From Limosilactobacillus reuteri (GTDB lineage: Bacteria > Bacillota > Bacilli > Lactobacillales > Lactobacillaceae), in contig NZ_CP139478.1 in the NCBI RefSeq assembly GCF_034259105.1, positions 1,539,001 to 1,603,000 on the forward strand: DNA of 64,000 nucleotides. Direction: 5' to 3'. Below the pieces are notes generated by a model that saw only the letters and a list, made by a program, of their open reading frames with translations, had not been told where the DNA came from and did not search any database. The translations under genes and the position numbers were made by a program. Every line of letters begins with the position of its first letter. The first letter of the stretch is position 1. Positions 48,485 through 61,827 of this stretch are shown in pieces.

Positions 48485-49909
48485 CTATTTAGCCTTCAAA
48501 GACTTCATCAATAATTGAGTAACAACTTGTGGGTTGGCCTTACCACGCGTTTGCTTCATGATTTGACCCATTAAGTAGCCGACAGCCCGGTCTTTACCAT
48601 TCTTAAAGTCTTCAATTGATTGTTCGTTGTTATCAAGAACTTCATCAACGATTGGCTGTAGTTGCGCAGGATCAGATAATTGAACAAGACCGTGTTCCTT
48701 TGCGTAAGCATTTGGTTCTTCACCATCTAAGATTCCCTTGAAGACCTTCTTAGCCATCTTAGAAGAAATTGTTCCGTCTTCAATCAATTTCACCATGCCG
48801 GCAAGGTTAGCTGGAGTAAGCTTGGTATCTTGTAAGTCAACTTGCTTATCGTTCAAGTATGAGTTTACATCGTTCATTAAGTAGTTGGCTACCCGCTTAG
48901 GATCGCCACCGTCCTTAACAGCCTCTTCAAAGAAATCAGACATCTCCTTAGTCTGGGTAAGAACCATCGCATCGTAATCAGTTAAGCCAAGATCCTTAAC
49001 ATAGTGCTCACGACGCTCACCAGGCATTTCTGGCATTTCGCTTTCAATTTCACTAATCCATTCATCGCTAACATTTACTGGTGGCAAGTCTGGTTCTGGG
49101 AAGTAACGGTAATCATCAGAACCTTCCTTTGTCCGCATCAGAATAGTCTCCCCAGTCGCTTCATCATAACGACGAGTTTCCTGACCAATGTGTCCACCAG
49201 CCATCAATACTTTTTGATGCCGTTTTTCTTCAAATGCGAGGGCCTTCCGAACATAGTTAAAGGAGTTGATGTTCTTCATTTCTGTCTTGGTCCCAAACTT
49301 GTCAGAACCGATTGGCCGAATTGAAATGTTGGTATCAACCCGCATGGACCCTTCTTCCATCTTCACGTCAGAGATCCCCGTAAATTGGATCCGTTGACGC
49401 AATGCTTCCAAGTAAGCCACTGCTTCTTCAGGCGAGGCAATATCTGGCTTAGAAACAATTTCAATTAGCGGTGTTCCTTGCCGGTTCAAGTCAACGTATG
49501 AATACTTGCTGGTGTGAGTGTTCTTACCAGCATCTTCTTCAATATGCATTTCTTTGATACCGATCTTTTTCTTCTTACCGTTTACTTCAATTTCAATCCA
49601 ACCATCATGAGCGATTGGAGTATCTGATTGAGTAATCTGGTAGGCTTTCGGGTTATCAGGATAGAAGTAATTCTTCCGGTCAAAGTGCATGTGGTGGGCA
49701 ATTTGAGCATGAAGAGCAAGCCCAGCCATGATTCCGTCACGAACGACACCCTTGTTTAAGCTTGGCAACACACCAGGGTAACCCCAGTCAATGACATTAG
49801 TGTTTGCGTTAGGCTGGTCACCGTATTCAACGGGGGATGGACTGTAAATCTTTGAATTAGTCTTTAATTCAACGTGGACTTCTAGACCGATTGTTGTTTG
49901 AAAGTTCAT
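48485..49909 (-). CDS. gatB: Asp/Glu-tRNA amidotransferase subunit B
   Basis: The 474-residue protein has the GatB cradle signature [20 protein letters not shown] near the N-terminus, [22 protein letters not shown] text ([20 protein letters not shown]), and the C-terminal Yqey-like tail with [20 protein letters not shown]. With GatA and GatC it converts misacylated Glu-tRNA(Gln) or Asp-tRNA(Asn) by amidation; subunit B binds the tRNA and activates the acyl group. It is one base downstream of gatA. Complete. Confidence 0.97.
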   Translation of the reverse strand: MNFQTTIGLEVHVELKTNSKIYSPSPVEYGDQPNANTNVIDWGYPGVLPSLNKGVVRDGIMAGLALHAQIAHHMHFDRKNYFYPDNPKAYQITQSDTPIAHDGWIEIEVNGKKKKIGIKEMHIEEDAGKNTHTSKYSYVDLNRQGTPLIEIVSKPDIASPEEAVAYLEALRQRIQFTGISDVKMEEGSMRVDTNISIRPIGSDKFGTKTEMKNINSFNYVRKALAFEEKRHQKVLMAGGHIGQETRRYDEATGETILMRTKEGSDDYRYFPEPDLPPVNVSDEWISEIESEMPEMPGERREHYVKDLGLTDYDAMVLTQTKEMSDFFEEAVKDGGDPKRVANYLMNDVNSYLNDKQVDLQDTKLTPANLAGMVKLIEDGTISSKMAKKVFKGILDGEEPNAYAKEHGLVQLSDPAQLQPIVDEVLDNNEQSIEDFKNGKDRAVGYLMGQIMKQTRGKANPQVVTQLLMKSLKAK

Positions 49910-49910
49910 C

Positions 49911-51383
49911 TTAGTTTTGACCTCCTAACTTTGGTGTCTTCTTGTGAAAATCAGTTGTCTGTTCAAAGACATATCCAGTGTTATAAACTGTTTGTTCGTC
50001 AAATGCTTTTCCGATGATTTGCAGACCAACTGGCATACCATTTTTAGCAGAGAAGCCAGCAGGAATGGACATTGCAGGAAGGCCGGCCATATTAACGGGA
50101 ACAGTCAATACGTCGTTCATGTACATAGTTTGTGGATCATCAATCTCCGCACCAATCTTAAATGCTGTCGAAGCACCAGTAGCACCAACGATTACATCAT
50201 GATCCTTAAATACGTCTTCAAAATCTTGGGCAATAAGACGGCGAACTTTAGCGGCCTTATTAAAGTAAGCATCATAGAAACCAGCAGAGAGAGAGAAGGT
50301 CCCTAACATAATCCGCCGCTTAACTTCTTCACCAAAACCTTCCGAACGAGAACGAACATAAACGTCTTCCAAGTTCTTAACATCAGCAGCTCGGAAGCCA
50401 TAACGGATACCATCGTAACGTTGAAGGTTAGAAGATGCTTCAGATGAGGCTAAAATGTAGTAAGCAGGAACCCCATACTTGGTGTGTGGCAAACTTACTT
50501 CATCAACAATTGCGCCGAGGGATTCTAAGTGGTCCAAAGCAGCCTTGATTACTTCTTGAACATCTTCGTCTAAGCCATCAAAGTATTCCTTTGGCACAGC
50601 AATCCGTAAGCCTTTAACATTCGTATTTTCGTTTAATTGGGCTGCCCAGTCTGAAACTTCTTTAAGTGAGGATGTCATATCCCGTTCATCATTTCCACTG
50701 ATGAGGGCGGTCAACAAGGCATTATCCTTAACATTTTGGGTCAACCAGCCGACTTGGTCAAAACTTGAACCAAAGGCAATGATTCCCCACCGCGATACAC
50801 GACCGTATGTAGGCTTCATCCCAACGACACCGTTAAAGGAAGCAGGCATCCGAATAGAACCACCAGTATCAGTACCAAGCGCACCTAAAACATCTCCGGC
50901 CGCAACAGCAGCAGCAGAACCACCGGAAGAACCACCAGGAACCCGTGTAAGATCCCATGGGTTATGAGTCGTAAAGAATGCTGAATTTTCAGTAGATGAT
51001 CCCATGGCAAATTCATCAAGGTTAGTCTTACCAACATTGATGTAATCAGCGGCATTTAACTTTTCAACAACTGTCGCGTCATATACGGGGTTAAAGTTTT
51101 CAAGCATCTTAGAAGCAGCCGTCGTTGTAAGGCCCTTAGTTAAAATATTATCCTTAACTGCAAGCGGAACCCCTGCAGTTAATTGATCAGCACTAATGCC
51201 TTTTGCATCAATCTCAGCTGCCCGCTTTAGTGCTTGGTCCTCATTTAAGCTGATGAAGGCTTTAACTTGATCTTCGTTACCCTTAATGTGGTCAAAAGTT
51301 TCCTTGGTTAATTCAGTTGCACTAATTTTCTTATTTACCAAGTCATCGTGCAATTGACTCAAGCTTGTTTGGTAAAAATCCAT
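49911..51383 (-). CDS. gatA: Asp/Glu-tRNA amidotransferase subunit A
   Basis: The 490-residue amidase has the Ser-cis-Ser-Lys signature. [13 protein letters not shown] supplies the lysine. [20 protein letters not shown] and [20 protein letters not shown] supply the serines. It releases ammonia from glutamine or asparagine for the tRNA transamidation carried out with GatB. The gene overlaps the last base of gatC and is followed closely by gatB. Length and motifs are normal. Confidence 0.97.
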   Translation of the reverse strand: MDFYQTSLSQLHDDLVNKKISATELTKETFDHIKGNEDQVKAFISLNEDQALKRAAEIDAKGISADQLTAGVPLAVKDNILTKGLTTTAASKMLENFNPVYDATVVEKLNAADYINVGKTNLDEFAMGSSTENSAFFTTHNPWDLTRVPGGSSGGSAAAVAAGDVLGALGTDTGGSIRMPASFNGVVGMKPTYGRVSRWGIIAFGSSFDQVGWLTQNVKDNALLTALISGNDERDMTSSLKEVSDWAAQLNENTNVKGLRIAVPKEYFDGLDEDVQEVIKAALDHLESLGAIVDEVSLPHTKYGVPAYYILASSEASSNLQRYDGIRYGFRAADVKNLEDVYVRSRSEGFGEEVKRRIMLGTFSLSAGFYDAYFNKAAKVRRLIAQDFEDVFKDHDVIVGATGASTAFKIGAEIDDPQTMYMNDVLTVPVNMAGLPAMSIPAGFSAKNGMPVGLQIIGKAFDEQTVYNTGYVFEQTTDFHKKTPKLGGQN

Positions 51384-51700
51384 TATTCGCCGTCCTCACT
51401 TTCGTCAAGAATTGCTGGAACCTTGATGTAGCCACCATCAGTTTCAGGAGCATTGTTAAGCAAGGCTTCTTGTTCGTCTTTAGAACTCTTAACTGCCTTA
51501 TCTTCACGCATTACATTTACCCGATCGGTTGCTGATGTCATTGGTTCAACGCCATCGGTATCAACCGCTTCGAGGTCTTCAAACATATCAATAATGTTTC
51601 CTAGTTGAGTGGTAAACTTACTAAGTTCATCCTTAGGGAACTCAAGCTTAGCAAGTTCAGCAACGTGTTCTACTTGTTGCTCAGTGATTTTACTGGCCAT
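51383..51700 (-). CDS. gatC: Asp/Glu-tRNA amidotransferase subunit C
   Basis: The 105-residue protein wraps around GatA and tethers it to GatB. It shows the GatC pattern VEHVAELAKLEFPKDELSKF, then NIIDMFEDLEAVDTDGVEPM and NVMREDKAV. It begins the gatCAB-dagK operon. A possible promoter lies upstream on the minus strand (TTGTTA, 17 bases, TAAATT). The upstream camS gene is closed by a terminator, so the operon is separate. Confidence 0.95.
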   Translation of the reverse strand: MASKITEQQVEHVAELAKLEFPKDELSKFTTQLGNIIDMFEDLEAVDTDGVEPMTSATDRVNVMREDKAVKSSKDEQEALLNNAPETDGGYIKVPAILDESEDGE

Positions 51701-51787
51701 TCTCTCTACCTCTTTTCCAGTAATTTAAAATCTACATATACATTTAACAATTTTAGCACAGAATAGGCTCCTATTTCATCCATGTAG

Positions 51788-51850
51788 AAATAAAAAAGGA
51801 GTTATCGGTTCGCATTTTCTAGTAACGAATCGATATTCTCCTTTTTCACC
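51788..51850 (-). terminator. terminator after camS
   Basis: On the minus strand AAAAAGGAG with ATCGATTCGT pairs with ACCGAT and CTCCTTTTT across a long imperfect stem, with T-runs on the exit side. Confidence 0.75.
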
Positions 51851-51851
51851 T

Positions 51852-52967
51852 TTAATAAGAATCAAAAATATGTGACTGGAAGTTATCAGAACCAGCATTC
51901 CGATAAACAACCGCTTGAATTTCTGAATCAGATTGAATCTTAATATCAATCGGAATCCCATTAGGCAGGTACTTCTTCGCTGCCCGGGTAATATATTGGG
52001 TAAAACTAGTAATTTCACTTTGACTATAGAACTGAGTAGTAACAGTAATGTGCATCCCCGACAAAGTTCCATTTTCATATTGTGCTTGTGCTGTAACTCC
52101 GCTCAAGTTAGGGAAGAAACTTTGAATCTGACTTTTAAAGTTTGAGAAACTATCATCATCAGTTTGATCAGAACTATTAGTTGTTGATGCACTAGCCTTT
52201 GGAAGGACTACATTCTTATAATTTAACTTCCGCCAACTACTAATCGTATTACCACTATTCTTGCTATAAGCAAAGAATGTACCACCAACTAAACTATCAT
52301 CTGGGGCTTGTTTGTATAGTGCAATCACGATTGGAACGTTTCCAACTCCTGACTTTTTCCGCACTCGTTGAAGAACCTTTTGTGCCGCGATTTCACCTTG
52401 ACGACGAACCTCACTATCACTAATCTTCTTAGTTAAAGTGGGTCCTCCTGTCTTAGTTTGGTAATTATATTCGGAATTTATTCCAATACCAATCGTAATC
52501 CCCCGCAATTTCATGGAATTACCACTTTCTTGCATATAATCTTGCTCTTCAATTTGTTGAATATAGACTGGGTTAGGATTGCTCTTCTTTCCTTGAGCCG
52601 GGTTTAGCCCTTCAGGATTACTCTTTGTTTTTCGACCAAGCCAGTTTTCAATCGTCCCACTACTAAGGTATTGACCTTCTTGGAAAATATAGCTTTTTGT
52701 TGAAAAGACTCGTTTTGAAACCTGAGTCAAACCACTTTCAAAGCTTTTAAGGTTATATTGATTATCATTTTGTGAGACATTTATCCCCCGAGCTTTACTT
52801 GTTCGGTAACGACCATTTTTAATCACACCTTGATAAGTACCATTACTTGAACCAGTCGTTGAATAGTTTTTCGATGACGACTTTCCGCCAAAACCACATG
52901 ATGCAAGCAAGACAGTGCACATCAAAACGGCAGCACTAACGGCTATTTTTTTTGCCTTTCGCTTCAC
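51852..52967 (-). CDS. camS: CamS-family lipoprotein
   Basis: The 371-residue protein has a lipoprotein signal peptide with lipobox VLLASCGFGG (cysteine 24). The CamS domain follows, with TYQGVIKNGRYRTSKARGIN, GQYLSSGTIENWLGRKT and RGITIGIGINSEYNY. CamS proteins are named for the staphylococcal and enterococcal sex pheromone precursor released from their signal peptides. The role of the mature lipoprotein is not known. It lies three bases after ligA in the conserved pcrA-ligA-camS order. The pheromone-like peptide would come from the hydrophobic segment before the cysteine. Confidence 0.92.
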   Translation of the reverse strand: MKRKAKKIAVSAAVLMCTVLLASCGFGGKSSSKNYSTTGSSNGTYQGVIKNGRYRTSKARGINVSQNDNQYNLKSFESGLTQVSKRVFSTKSYIFQEGQYLSSGTIENWLGRKTKSNPEGLNPAQGKKSNPNPVYIQQIEEQDYMQESGNSMKLRGITIGIGINSEYNYQTKTGGPTLTKKISDSEVRRQGEIAAQKVLQRVRKKSGVGNVPIVIALYKQAPDDSLVGGTFFAYSKNSGNTISSWRKLNYKNVVLPKASASTTNSSDQTDDDSFSNFKSQIQSFFPNLSGVTAQAQYENGTLSGMHITVTTQFYSQSEITSFTQYITRAAKKYLPNGIPIDIKIQSDSEIQAVVYRNAGSDNFQSHIFDSY

Positions 52968-52970
52968 GAT

Positions 52971-55028
<2,058 letters not shown>

Positions 55029-55031
55029 TCA

Positions 55032-57305
55032 TTATTTTTGTACTTTCGTAATTGGGGCAAAACTTGCCAATAACCGCTTTACACCCTGACTTGGAAAGGC
55101 AATATCTAATTCCATATCATTGCCACTACCGTTAACTTTGACCACTGTTCCTTGACCCCACTTTTTGTGCTCAACTTTATCGCCAGTTTTCCAGCCAACT
55201 TTATCGGCTCCAGTTCCGGTGTTAGTAATTGGTTTAACCCGCTTGCCAGCACTGCGATATGTCCGCTTTTGCTGGTCACGGTAGGTAGTAGCGGTCGCGG
55301 CAGCACGATCAAATGGCAGTTTACTATCTTTAATGCTATTACCTGATGGGCTATTTTCAAACTGTAACAACTCAGAATCAATTTCCTCTACAAAGCGTGA
55401 TGGTTGGTTGCGCTGGATGCGACCATAAAGTAACCGTGAAAAGGCATTAGTAAGATAAAGCTTCTTCTTTGCCCGTGTAATTCCAACATAGGCTAAGCGA
55501 CGTTCTTCTTCCAATTCGTCATCCTCCATTAAAGCCCGCGATAATGGGAAAATACCTTCTTCCATCCCGACAAGGAAAACAACTGGAAATTCAAGTCCCT
55601 TAGCTGCATGTAACGTCATTAAAGTTACAGCTGGCGCTTGTTCATCAACATCATCTTGATCTGAGACAAGGGCCAAATCAGCTAAAAAGTTAATAATTTT
55701 TTGCAAGTTAGGATCATCATCGTCTTTATGCTGCTCATCATATTCTTGTGTAACCGACTTAAATTCATCAAGGTTTTCACGACGAGCTTGTGCTTCAAGG
55801 CTTCGATCATCACTTAGCATTTTATTGTAGCCACTTAACTCTAAAATCTGTTCAGTTAAATCAGTTAATGTTAGATATTCTGCTTGTTTAGTCAAGTTAG
55901 CCATTAATTGACCAAATTCATCAATTTTATTTCGTGTTCGTGCAGTAATTTCACTAGCAGTATCAACATTTTGAGCTGCCTTTAATAATGTCCAGCCATT
56001 TTCATTAGCGAAATTGCGAAGATGTTCCACACTAGTTAAACCAATTCCTCGTTTGGGCGTATTAACAACTCGTTCAAAGCTCATTGAATCGGCAGGATTA
56101 ACGATTAAGGTCAAATATGCTAAAATATCACGAATTTCACGCCGGTCATAGAATTTATGGCCACCAACCATCGTATAGGGAATACTACTCTTCAAGAAAG
56201 TTTCTTCAACCATCCGTGACTGTGCATTAGTCCGATAAAGAATTGCAAAGTCATTAAAGTGATAGCCATGCTTTTCTTGTTCTTCTTTAATCTTTGAAAC
56301 AATAAACTGCGCTTCATCATGTTCATTTTGCGCGCGGTAATACGAAATTTTATCCCCTTGACCATTTTCTGTCCACAGATTCTTCTTTTTTCGATAAAGG
56401 TTATTAGCAATAACTTCATTTGCCGCATTTAAAATTGTTTGCGTTGACCGATAATTTTGCTCAAGCATTACTGTTTTGGCTTGGGGATAATCATGTTCAA
56501 AATTCAAAATATTGTTCATATTAGCTCCACGCCAACCATAAATACTCTGATCTGCATCCCCTACCACACACAAATTTTGGTACTTTTGCGCTAATAAATT
56601 AACTAACCGGTATTGGGCATCATTCGTATCCTGGTACTCGTCAACATGGATGTAGTGGAACTTATCTTGATAAAATTCAAGCGTCTCTTGATCACTTTCC
56701 AATAACTCAATGGTCTTCATAATCAGATCATCAAAATCTAATGCTTGATTAGCTTCTAACTCTTGTTGGTAAAGCTTATATGCACGCGCGACCATGTTTT
56801 CAAACATACTATTAGCTTCTTTACTATAGTCATCTGGCGTCAACAAAGCATTTTTAGCATTAGAAATCGCGCTTAATATACTGCGGGGATCAAATTTTTT
56901 AGTATCAATATTTAATTCTGCGCAAATCCGCTTCATTAACGTCCGTTGCTCACTTGTATCCGCAATCGTAAAGGCACGATTATAGCCGATTTTTTCAATA
57001 TCACGACGGAGGATTCGAACACATAATGCGTGAAAAGTCGATACCCAAATCTCATTAGCACTTTCACCAAGCAATTTACCGACCCGCTCTTTCATTTCGC
57101 GCGCAGCCTTGTTGGTAAAAGTAATCGCTAAAATATTCCATGGTAATACACCATTTTCTTCAATTAAGTAAGCAACCCGGTGTGTAAGAACCCGTGTCTT
57201 TCCTGATCCAGCACCGGCCATTACTAATAATGGTCCCTCTGTAGTTAATACTGCTTCGGATTGCTTATCATTCATTCCTTCTAATAATGCTTGCCCGTTA
57301 TTCAC
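55032..57305 (-). CDS. pcrA: ATP-dependent DNA helicase PcrA (UvrD-like)
   Basis: The 757-residue superfamily 1 helicase has all family motifs. Walker A is VMAGAGSGKTRVLTHRVAYL, with ITFTNKAAREMKERVG, VDEYQDTNDAQY, VVGDADQSIYGWRGANMNNI, LEQNYRST, VTLMTLHAAKGLEFPVVFL and VGITRAKKKLYLTNA. The C-terminal Tudor-like end is KVGWKTGDKVEHKKWGQGTV. It displaces proteins from DNA and acts in repair and rolling-circle replication. TGGTATAAT at 57350-57341 is an extended -10 promoter. It heads the pcrA-ligA-camS operon. Confidence 0.97.
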   Translation of the reverse strand: MNNGQALLEGMNDKQSEAVLTTEGPLLVMAGAGSGKTRVLTHRVAYLIEENGVLPWNILAITFTNKAAREMKERVGKLLGESANEIWVSTFHALCVRILRRDIEKIGYNRAFTIADTSEQRTLMKRICAELNIDTKKFDPRSILSAISNAKNALLTPDDYSKEANSMFENMVARAYKLYQQELEANQALDFDDLIMKTIELLESDQETLEFYQDKFHYIHVDEYQDTNDAQYRLVNLLAQKYQNLCVVGDADQSIYGWRGANMNNILNFEHDYPQAKTVMLEQNYRSTQTILNAANEVIANNLYRKKKNLWTENGQGDKISYYRAQNEHDEAQFIVSKIKEEQEKHGYHFNDFAILYRTNAQSRMVEETFLKSSIPYTMVGGHKFYDRREIRDILAYLTLIVNPADSMSFERVVNTPKRGIGLTSVEHLRNFANENGWTLLKAAQNVDTASEITARTRNKIDEFGQLMANLTKQAEYLTLTDLTEQILELSGYNKMLSDDRSLEAQARRENLDEFKSVTQEYDEQHKDDDDPNLQKIINFLADLALVSDQDDVDEQAPAVTLMTLHAAKGLEFPVVFLVGMEEGIFPLSRALMEDDELEEERRLAYVGITRAKKKLYLTNAFSRLLYGRIQRNQPSRFVEEIDSELLQFENSPSGNSIKDSKLPFDRAAATATTYRDQQKRTYRSAGKRVKPITNTGTGADKVGWKTGDKVEHKKWGQGTVVKVNGSGNDMELDIAFPSQGVKRLLASFAPITKVQK

Positions 57306-57340
57306 GCTGTTCCATCCTCTCTAAATTTTTATCGGCTAAT

Positions 57341-57349
57341 ATTATACCA
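57341..57349 (-). promoter_or_regulatory. extended -10 promoter of pcrA
   Basis: TGGTATAAT on the minus strand is a perfect extended -10 box about 35 bases upstream of the pcrA start. No good -35 is needed for such promoters. Confidence 0.6.
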
Positions 57350-57399
57350 AATTAGGATCTCATTTGGTGCTAAAATCGAACATATGTTAGGAAAAATAA

Positions 57400-57435
57400 A
57401 GAGACTGCGATTTCATCCCCAGTCCCTCGTAATCT
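57400..57435 (-). terminator. terminator after the PurK paralogue
   Basis: On the minus strand AGGGACTG and CAGTCTCT pair around GGGATGAAATCG, followed by TTATTTTT. Confidence 0.75.
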
Positions 57436-57461
57436 TGTACGCTTAATTTATAATTTCATGA

Positions 57462-58595
57462 TCAAGCTTGGTCGTTCCAAACTTCAGTATCGTCAACCTG
57501 ATTCTTTAAGGCTGCTAAGTTATCGCCGCCAGTTACCCAGACAAAGCCTAAAATTGCTTGATCGTCATCCCCAACATCATTAAAGAACCTAAATTGCCAG
57601 TTATTCTTCAGCAACCATTGCCGTTGAATTGCCCGTGATTGATAATTACGAACGACCATCAACAAACCAATTTGTAATGGCGTAATAACATGCAGGGGCA
57701 TTCCAACAGCGCTTCTTAATTGTTCTTCATACTGGTCAACATTTGCCGTGACATCATAAATATTAGCAATCGACGTTAACCCTGGTTCAATATTCTTTAC
57801 ATAAAGGGTACCAGTAGAAGTAACATAAAAGTTAACCGAAAATACACCCCGATACTCCAGAGATGCTGCAACACTTTTTACAATCCGCTGCATCTCTTTT
57901 AACATATCATCGTGAATATTTGCCGGTGTCGCAACAGAAATCAACTGGCGCTTGTCATTGTAATGAAGCTGAGCAAGGGGAAAAATCTCTGTATCTTTTC
58001 CATCAGTTGCCGCTGTCATCGTATATTCATTTGTATGTTCAATCCACGATTCTAGTAAATATGTACCAGTATCAATAAAATCAGCGGCGCGAGTAATATC
58101 CGATTGGCGCTCAATCAGCATTGAATTTTCCCCAATTCCTCGTTGAATGGGTTTTAACAGCGCAGGATAGCCAATGGAATCAATTGATTGGTAAACATCA
58201 TCTAAACTAACCACCGTCACATATGGAGCAATATTAATATTTACTTGATCTAAGAAAGCCCGTTCCATTAACCGGTCTTGAACAATTTCAAGAGCATTAA
58301 TCCCCTGGGGAATCACCGCATATTGACTCAAAAAGTGCAGGACGCGAGAATCGACATTAGGGGTTTGATAAATAATTGCATCACACGCTTCTCCAAACTG
58401 AGTTAGTTTTGCCCGATCGTTCATTGCCCCTACAATTGTAAAGTCAGCCATTTTAGTTACTGATGGCTGAGAACGATCCACATACACCCCAACATTAAAG
58501 CCTGCCTTTTTCGCTGCCGCAATAAGTGCAGCCCCATTGCGATTAATTCCAATAATTCCTAAAGTACTACCTGGATAAATAGCATCTCTGCCCAT
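57462..58595 (-). CDS. PurK-like ATP-grasp protein (5-(carboxyamino)imidazole ribonucleotide synthase paralogue)
   Basis: The 377-residue protein has the three-domain ATP-grasp layout of PurK: an N-terminal Rossmann start (STLGIIGINRNGAALIAAAK), a central ATP-binding part with YPALLKPIQRGIGENSMLIE and LLESWIEH, and a metal-site region VNFYVTSTGTLYVKNIEPGL. It is less conserved than typical PurK: the glycine-rich QLGRM motif is replaced by NRNGAA, and no purE lies nearby. Lactobacilli often carry such a second copy beside xpt, as here. It may act on purine-salvage or another substrate. It follows xpt by 16 bases. Confidence 0.75.
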   Translation of the reverse strand: MGRDAIYPGSTLGIIGINRNGAALIAAAKKAGFNVGVYVDRSQPSVTKMADFTIVGAMNDRAKLTQFGEACDAIIYQTPNVDSRVLHFLSQYAVIPQGINALEIVQDRLMERAFLDQVNINIAPYVTVVSLDDVYQSIDSIGYPALLKPIQRGIGENSMLIERQSDITRAADFIDTGTYLLESWIEHTNEYTMTAATDGKDTEIFPLAQLHYNDKRQLISVATPANIHDDMLKEMQRIVKSVAASLEYRGVFSVNFYVTSTGTLYVKNIEPGLTSIANIYDVTANVDQYEEQLRSAVGMPLHVITPLQIGLLMVVRNYQSRAIQRQWLLKNNWQFRFFNDVGDDDQAILGFVWVTGGDNLAALKNQVDDTEVWNDQA

Positions 58596-58611
58596 TTTAT
58601 CACTTCCCTTA

Positions 58612-59199
<588 letters not shown>

Positions 59200-59204
59200 C
59201 TATA

Positions 59205-59831
59205 TTACTTATCATAATTATATAATTTATATGCCTTAATCACAGAAATTAATTTTTGTGCATAATCAGGATCAGTCGCATACCCTGCTTCTTGTAATCC
59301 ACGAGCTGCTTCTTGATAATTAGTCGCCTGAACAACTCGATCATAATTTTGTTGATTGGTGTCTGTCCCATTTAACATCAATCGCGTATGATCCTTAATA
59401 GAGTCGCTCCAACTATCATAAACACGGAACCGCCCCTTAGTAACGATCCACTTACCATTAATGTATTCTTTGGTTGTCATTACTCGTGAATTTGTTCCCG
59501 TTCCCTTAATTCCAAATAAATTATGGTATTGTGATGCTAACTGACTCGTTCCCCATTGAGATTCAAGAATCGCTTGGGCAATCGTAATTGATGCATAGAC
59601 ATGATAAGTATTTTGCATTGCCTGGGCTTCAGGAGCAACTTGCTGAATAAATAATTGCTTCGCTCGGCGATCCTTTTCCCGTGCCTCTTGTTCAATTCGT
59701 TGCTGATTCCAGATTCGGTAAAAATGGTGCCCAACGTAAACACCCAAAAAGATAACAATAACAGCAAGAATGCTAATAATCCAATTTCTACCCGTATGGC
59801 AGTTTTTGTTTCTCCGCTTCCGTTTTGCCAC
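59205..59831 (-). CDS. membrane-anchored N-acetylglucosaminidase (GH73 type)
   Basis: The about 208-residue protein has a basic N-terminus (AKRKRRNKNCHTGRN), one membrane helix (WIISILAVIVIFLGVYVGHH), and an outward glucosaminidase domain. The domain has SITIAQAILESQWGTSQLAS with the catalytic glutamate, YHNLFGIKGTGTNSRVMTT, FRVYDSWSDSIKDHTRLM and AARGLQEAGYATDPDYAQKL. It cleaves peptidoglycan glycan strands. GTG at 59831 follows GAGGAGG at proper spacing and is preferred to TTG at 59873. First gene of a small operon with xpt and the PurK paralogue; the link is positional only. Confidence 0.88.
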   Translation of the reverse strand: MAKRKRRNKNCHTGRNWIISILAVIVIFLGVYVGHHFYRIWNQQRIEQEAREKDRRAKQLFIQQVAPEAQAMQNTYHVYASITIAQAILESQWGTSQLASQYHNLFGIKGTGTNSRVMTTKEYINGKWIVTKGRFRVYDSWSDSIKDHTRLMLNGTDTNQQNYDRVVQATNYQEAARGLQEAGYATDPDYAQKLISVIKAYKLYNYDK

Positions 59832-59925
59832 AAGCTTAGCCTCCTCTTTTCTACTAGTTATTAATTGTAGCAAAATCCATCTCGTTTGGGTTAATTTATC
59901 GTAATATTTTTAGAAGAAGTTAAAA

Positions 59926-59964
59926 AAGCGCAGCTGAAAAATTCTTTTCCAGTTGCGCTTGTTG
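59926..59964 (-). terminator. terminator after the reductase gene
   Basis: On the minus strand AAGCGCAACTGG and CAGCTGCGCTT pair around AAAAGAATTTTT, followed by TTTTT. Confidence 0.8.
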
Positions 59965-59980
59965 CTACTAGCATTAAATA

Positions 59981-60784
<804 letters not shown>

Positions 60785-60815
60785 TTATTATACCGTATAT
60801 TAAATTCCGTTTAAA

Positions 60816-60852
60816 TATAAAAAAGACACCAGCAAAATACTGATGTCTCTGG
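60816..60852 (-). terminator. terminator after rpsI
   Basis: On the minus strand AGACATCAG and CTGGTGTCT pair around TATTTTG and run into TTTTTTA. Confidence 0.85.
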
Positions 60853-60869
60853 AAGCGATAATCGAAATA

Positions 60870-61265
60870 TTAACGCTTACTGAATTGAGCAGCCTTACGA
60901 GCTTTCTTAAGACCTGGCTTACGACGTTCCTTCATACGAGGGTCACGAGTTAAGAGACCAGCCTTCTTTAAAGCGTCACGGAAGTCTGGATCAACAGCGA
61001 GAAGTGCACGGGCGATACCGTGACGTACTGCACCTGCTTGACCAGAGAATCCACCACCATTAACGTTAGCTAAAACGTCGTATTGACCTTCTGTTTTAGT
61101 AACAGCAAATGGTTGGTTAACGATAGCACGTAAGTTGGCAAATGGAATGTAGTCTTCAATTGCCTTGCCGTTCATCGTAATCTTACCTGAACCTGGTACT
61201 AAGCGAACACGTGCGGTTGCATCCTTACGCCGACCAGTACCACTGTATTGTACTTGTTGAGCCAA
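60870..61265 (-). CDS. rpsI: 30S ribosomal protein S9
   Basis: The about 130-residue protein begins [20 protein letters not shown] and ends with the conserved basic tail [12 protein letters not shown], whose last residues reach the P site of the ribosome. TTG at 61265 lies eight bases after GGAGG and gives the usual length, whereas the ATG at 61271 is only two bases from it. It follows rplM in the standard rplM-rpsI pair and is closed by a terminator. Confidence 0.97.
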   Translation of the reverse strand: MAQQVQYSGTGRRKDATARVRLVPGSGKITMNGKAIEDYIPFANLRAIVNQPFAVTKTEGQYDVLANVNGGGFSGQAGAVRHGIARALLAVDPDFRDALKKAGLLTRDPRMKERRKPGLKKARKAAQFSKR

Positions 61266-61278
61266 TTCCATTCCCTCC

Positions 61279-61722
61279 TTAGATTAAGTTAGTAATGTCT
61301 AAAACTTCTGGGTTTTGTGCAGCATGTTTGTGGTCTTCACCAGCATAAACATGTAACTTCAAACCTTGCTTGTGACCAAGAGAGTTGTGTGGAAGCATAC
61401 CCTTGATAGCAGTTTCCAATAACTTCTCTGGTTCCTTTGCAAGGAAGTCACCAGCAGTCCGTTGCTTCAAACCACCAGGGTAGTTTGAGTGACGGTAGTA
61501 CATCTTTTGAGATGCTTTCTTACCAGTTAACTTAACTTGCGCAGCGTTGATAACGATAACGTAATCACCAGTATCAACGTGTGGAGTAAATGTTGGTTTG
61601 TTCTTACCGCGCAAAATTGATGCTACTGCAGATGCTAAACGACCCATTGGGACATTCTTAGCATCGACAACGTACCATTTGCGTTCAACTTCACCAGGTT
61701 TTGCGATGTATGTCGTTCTCAC
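61279..61722 (-). CDS. rplM: 50S ribosomal protein L13
   Basis: The 147-residue protein has the L13 signature from [20 protein letters not shown] and [20 protein letters not shown] to [20 protein letters not shown] near the end. GTG at 61722 follows GGAGG and gives the usual length; the longer upstream frame would add an unrelated hydrophobic leader. It is coupled to rpsI, 13 bases downstream. Confidence 0.97.
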   Translation of the reverse strand: MRTTYIAKPGEVERKWYVVDAKNVPMGRLASAVASILRGKNKPTFTPHVDTGDYVIVINAAQVKLTGKKASQKMYYRHSNYPGGLKQRTAGDFLAKEPEKLLETAIKGMLPHNSLGHKQGLKLHVYAGEDHKHAAQNPEVLDITNLI

Positions 61723-61827
61723 GATTAAGTCCTCCAATTTTGTTTTTCTTTTACATATAATAGTGTACCGAGTTATTAGATGGAAAAGAAATACCAATGG
61801 CTAGTATACCTTCTTCTAGTACTTTCG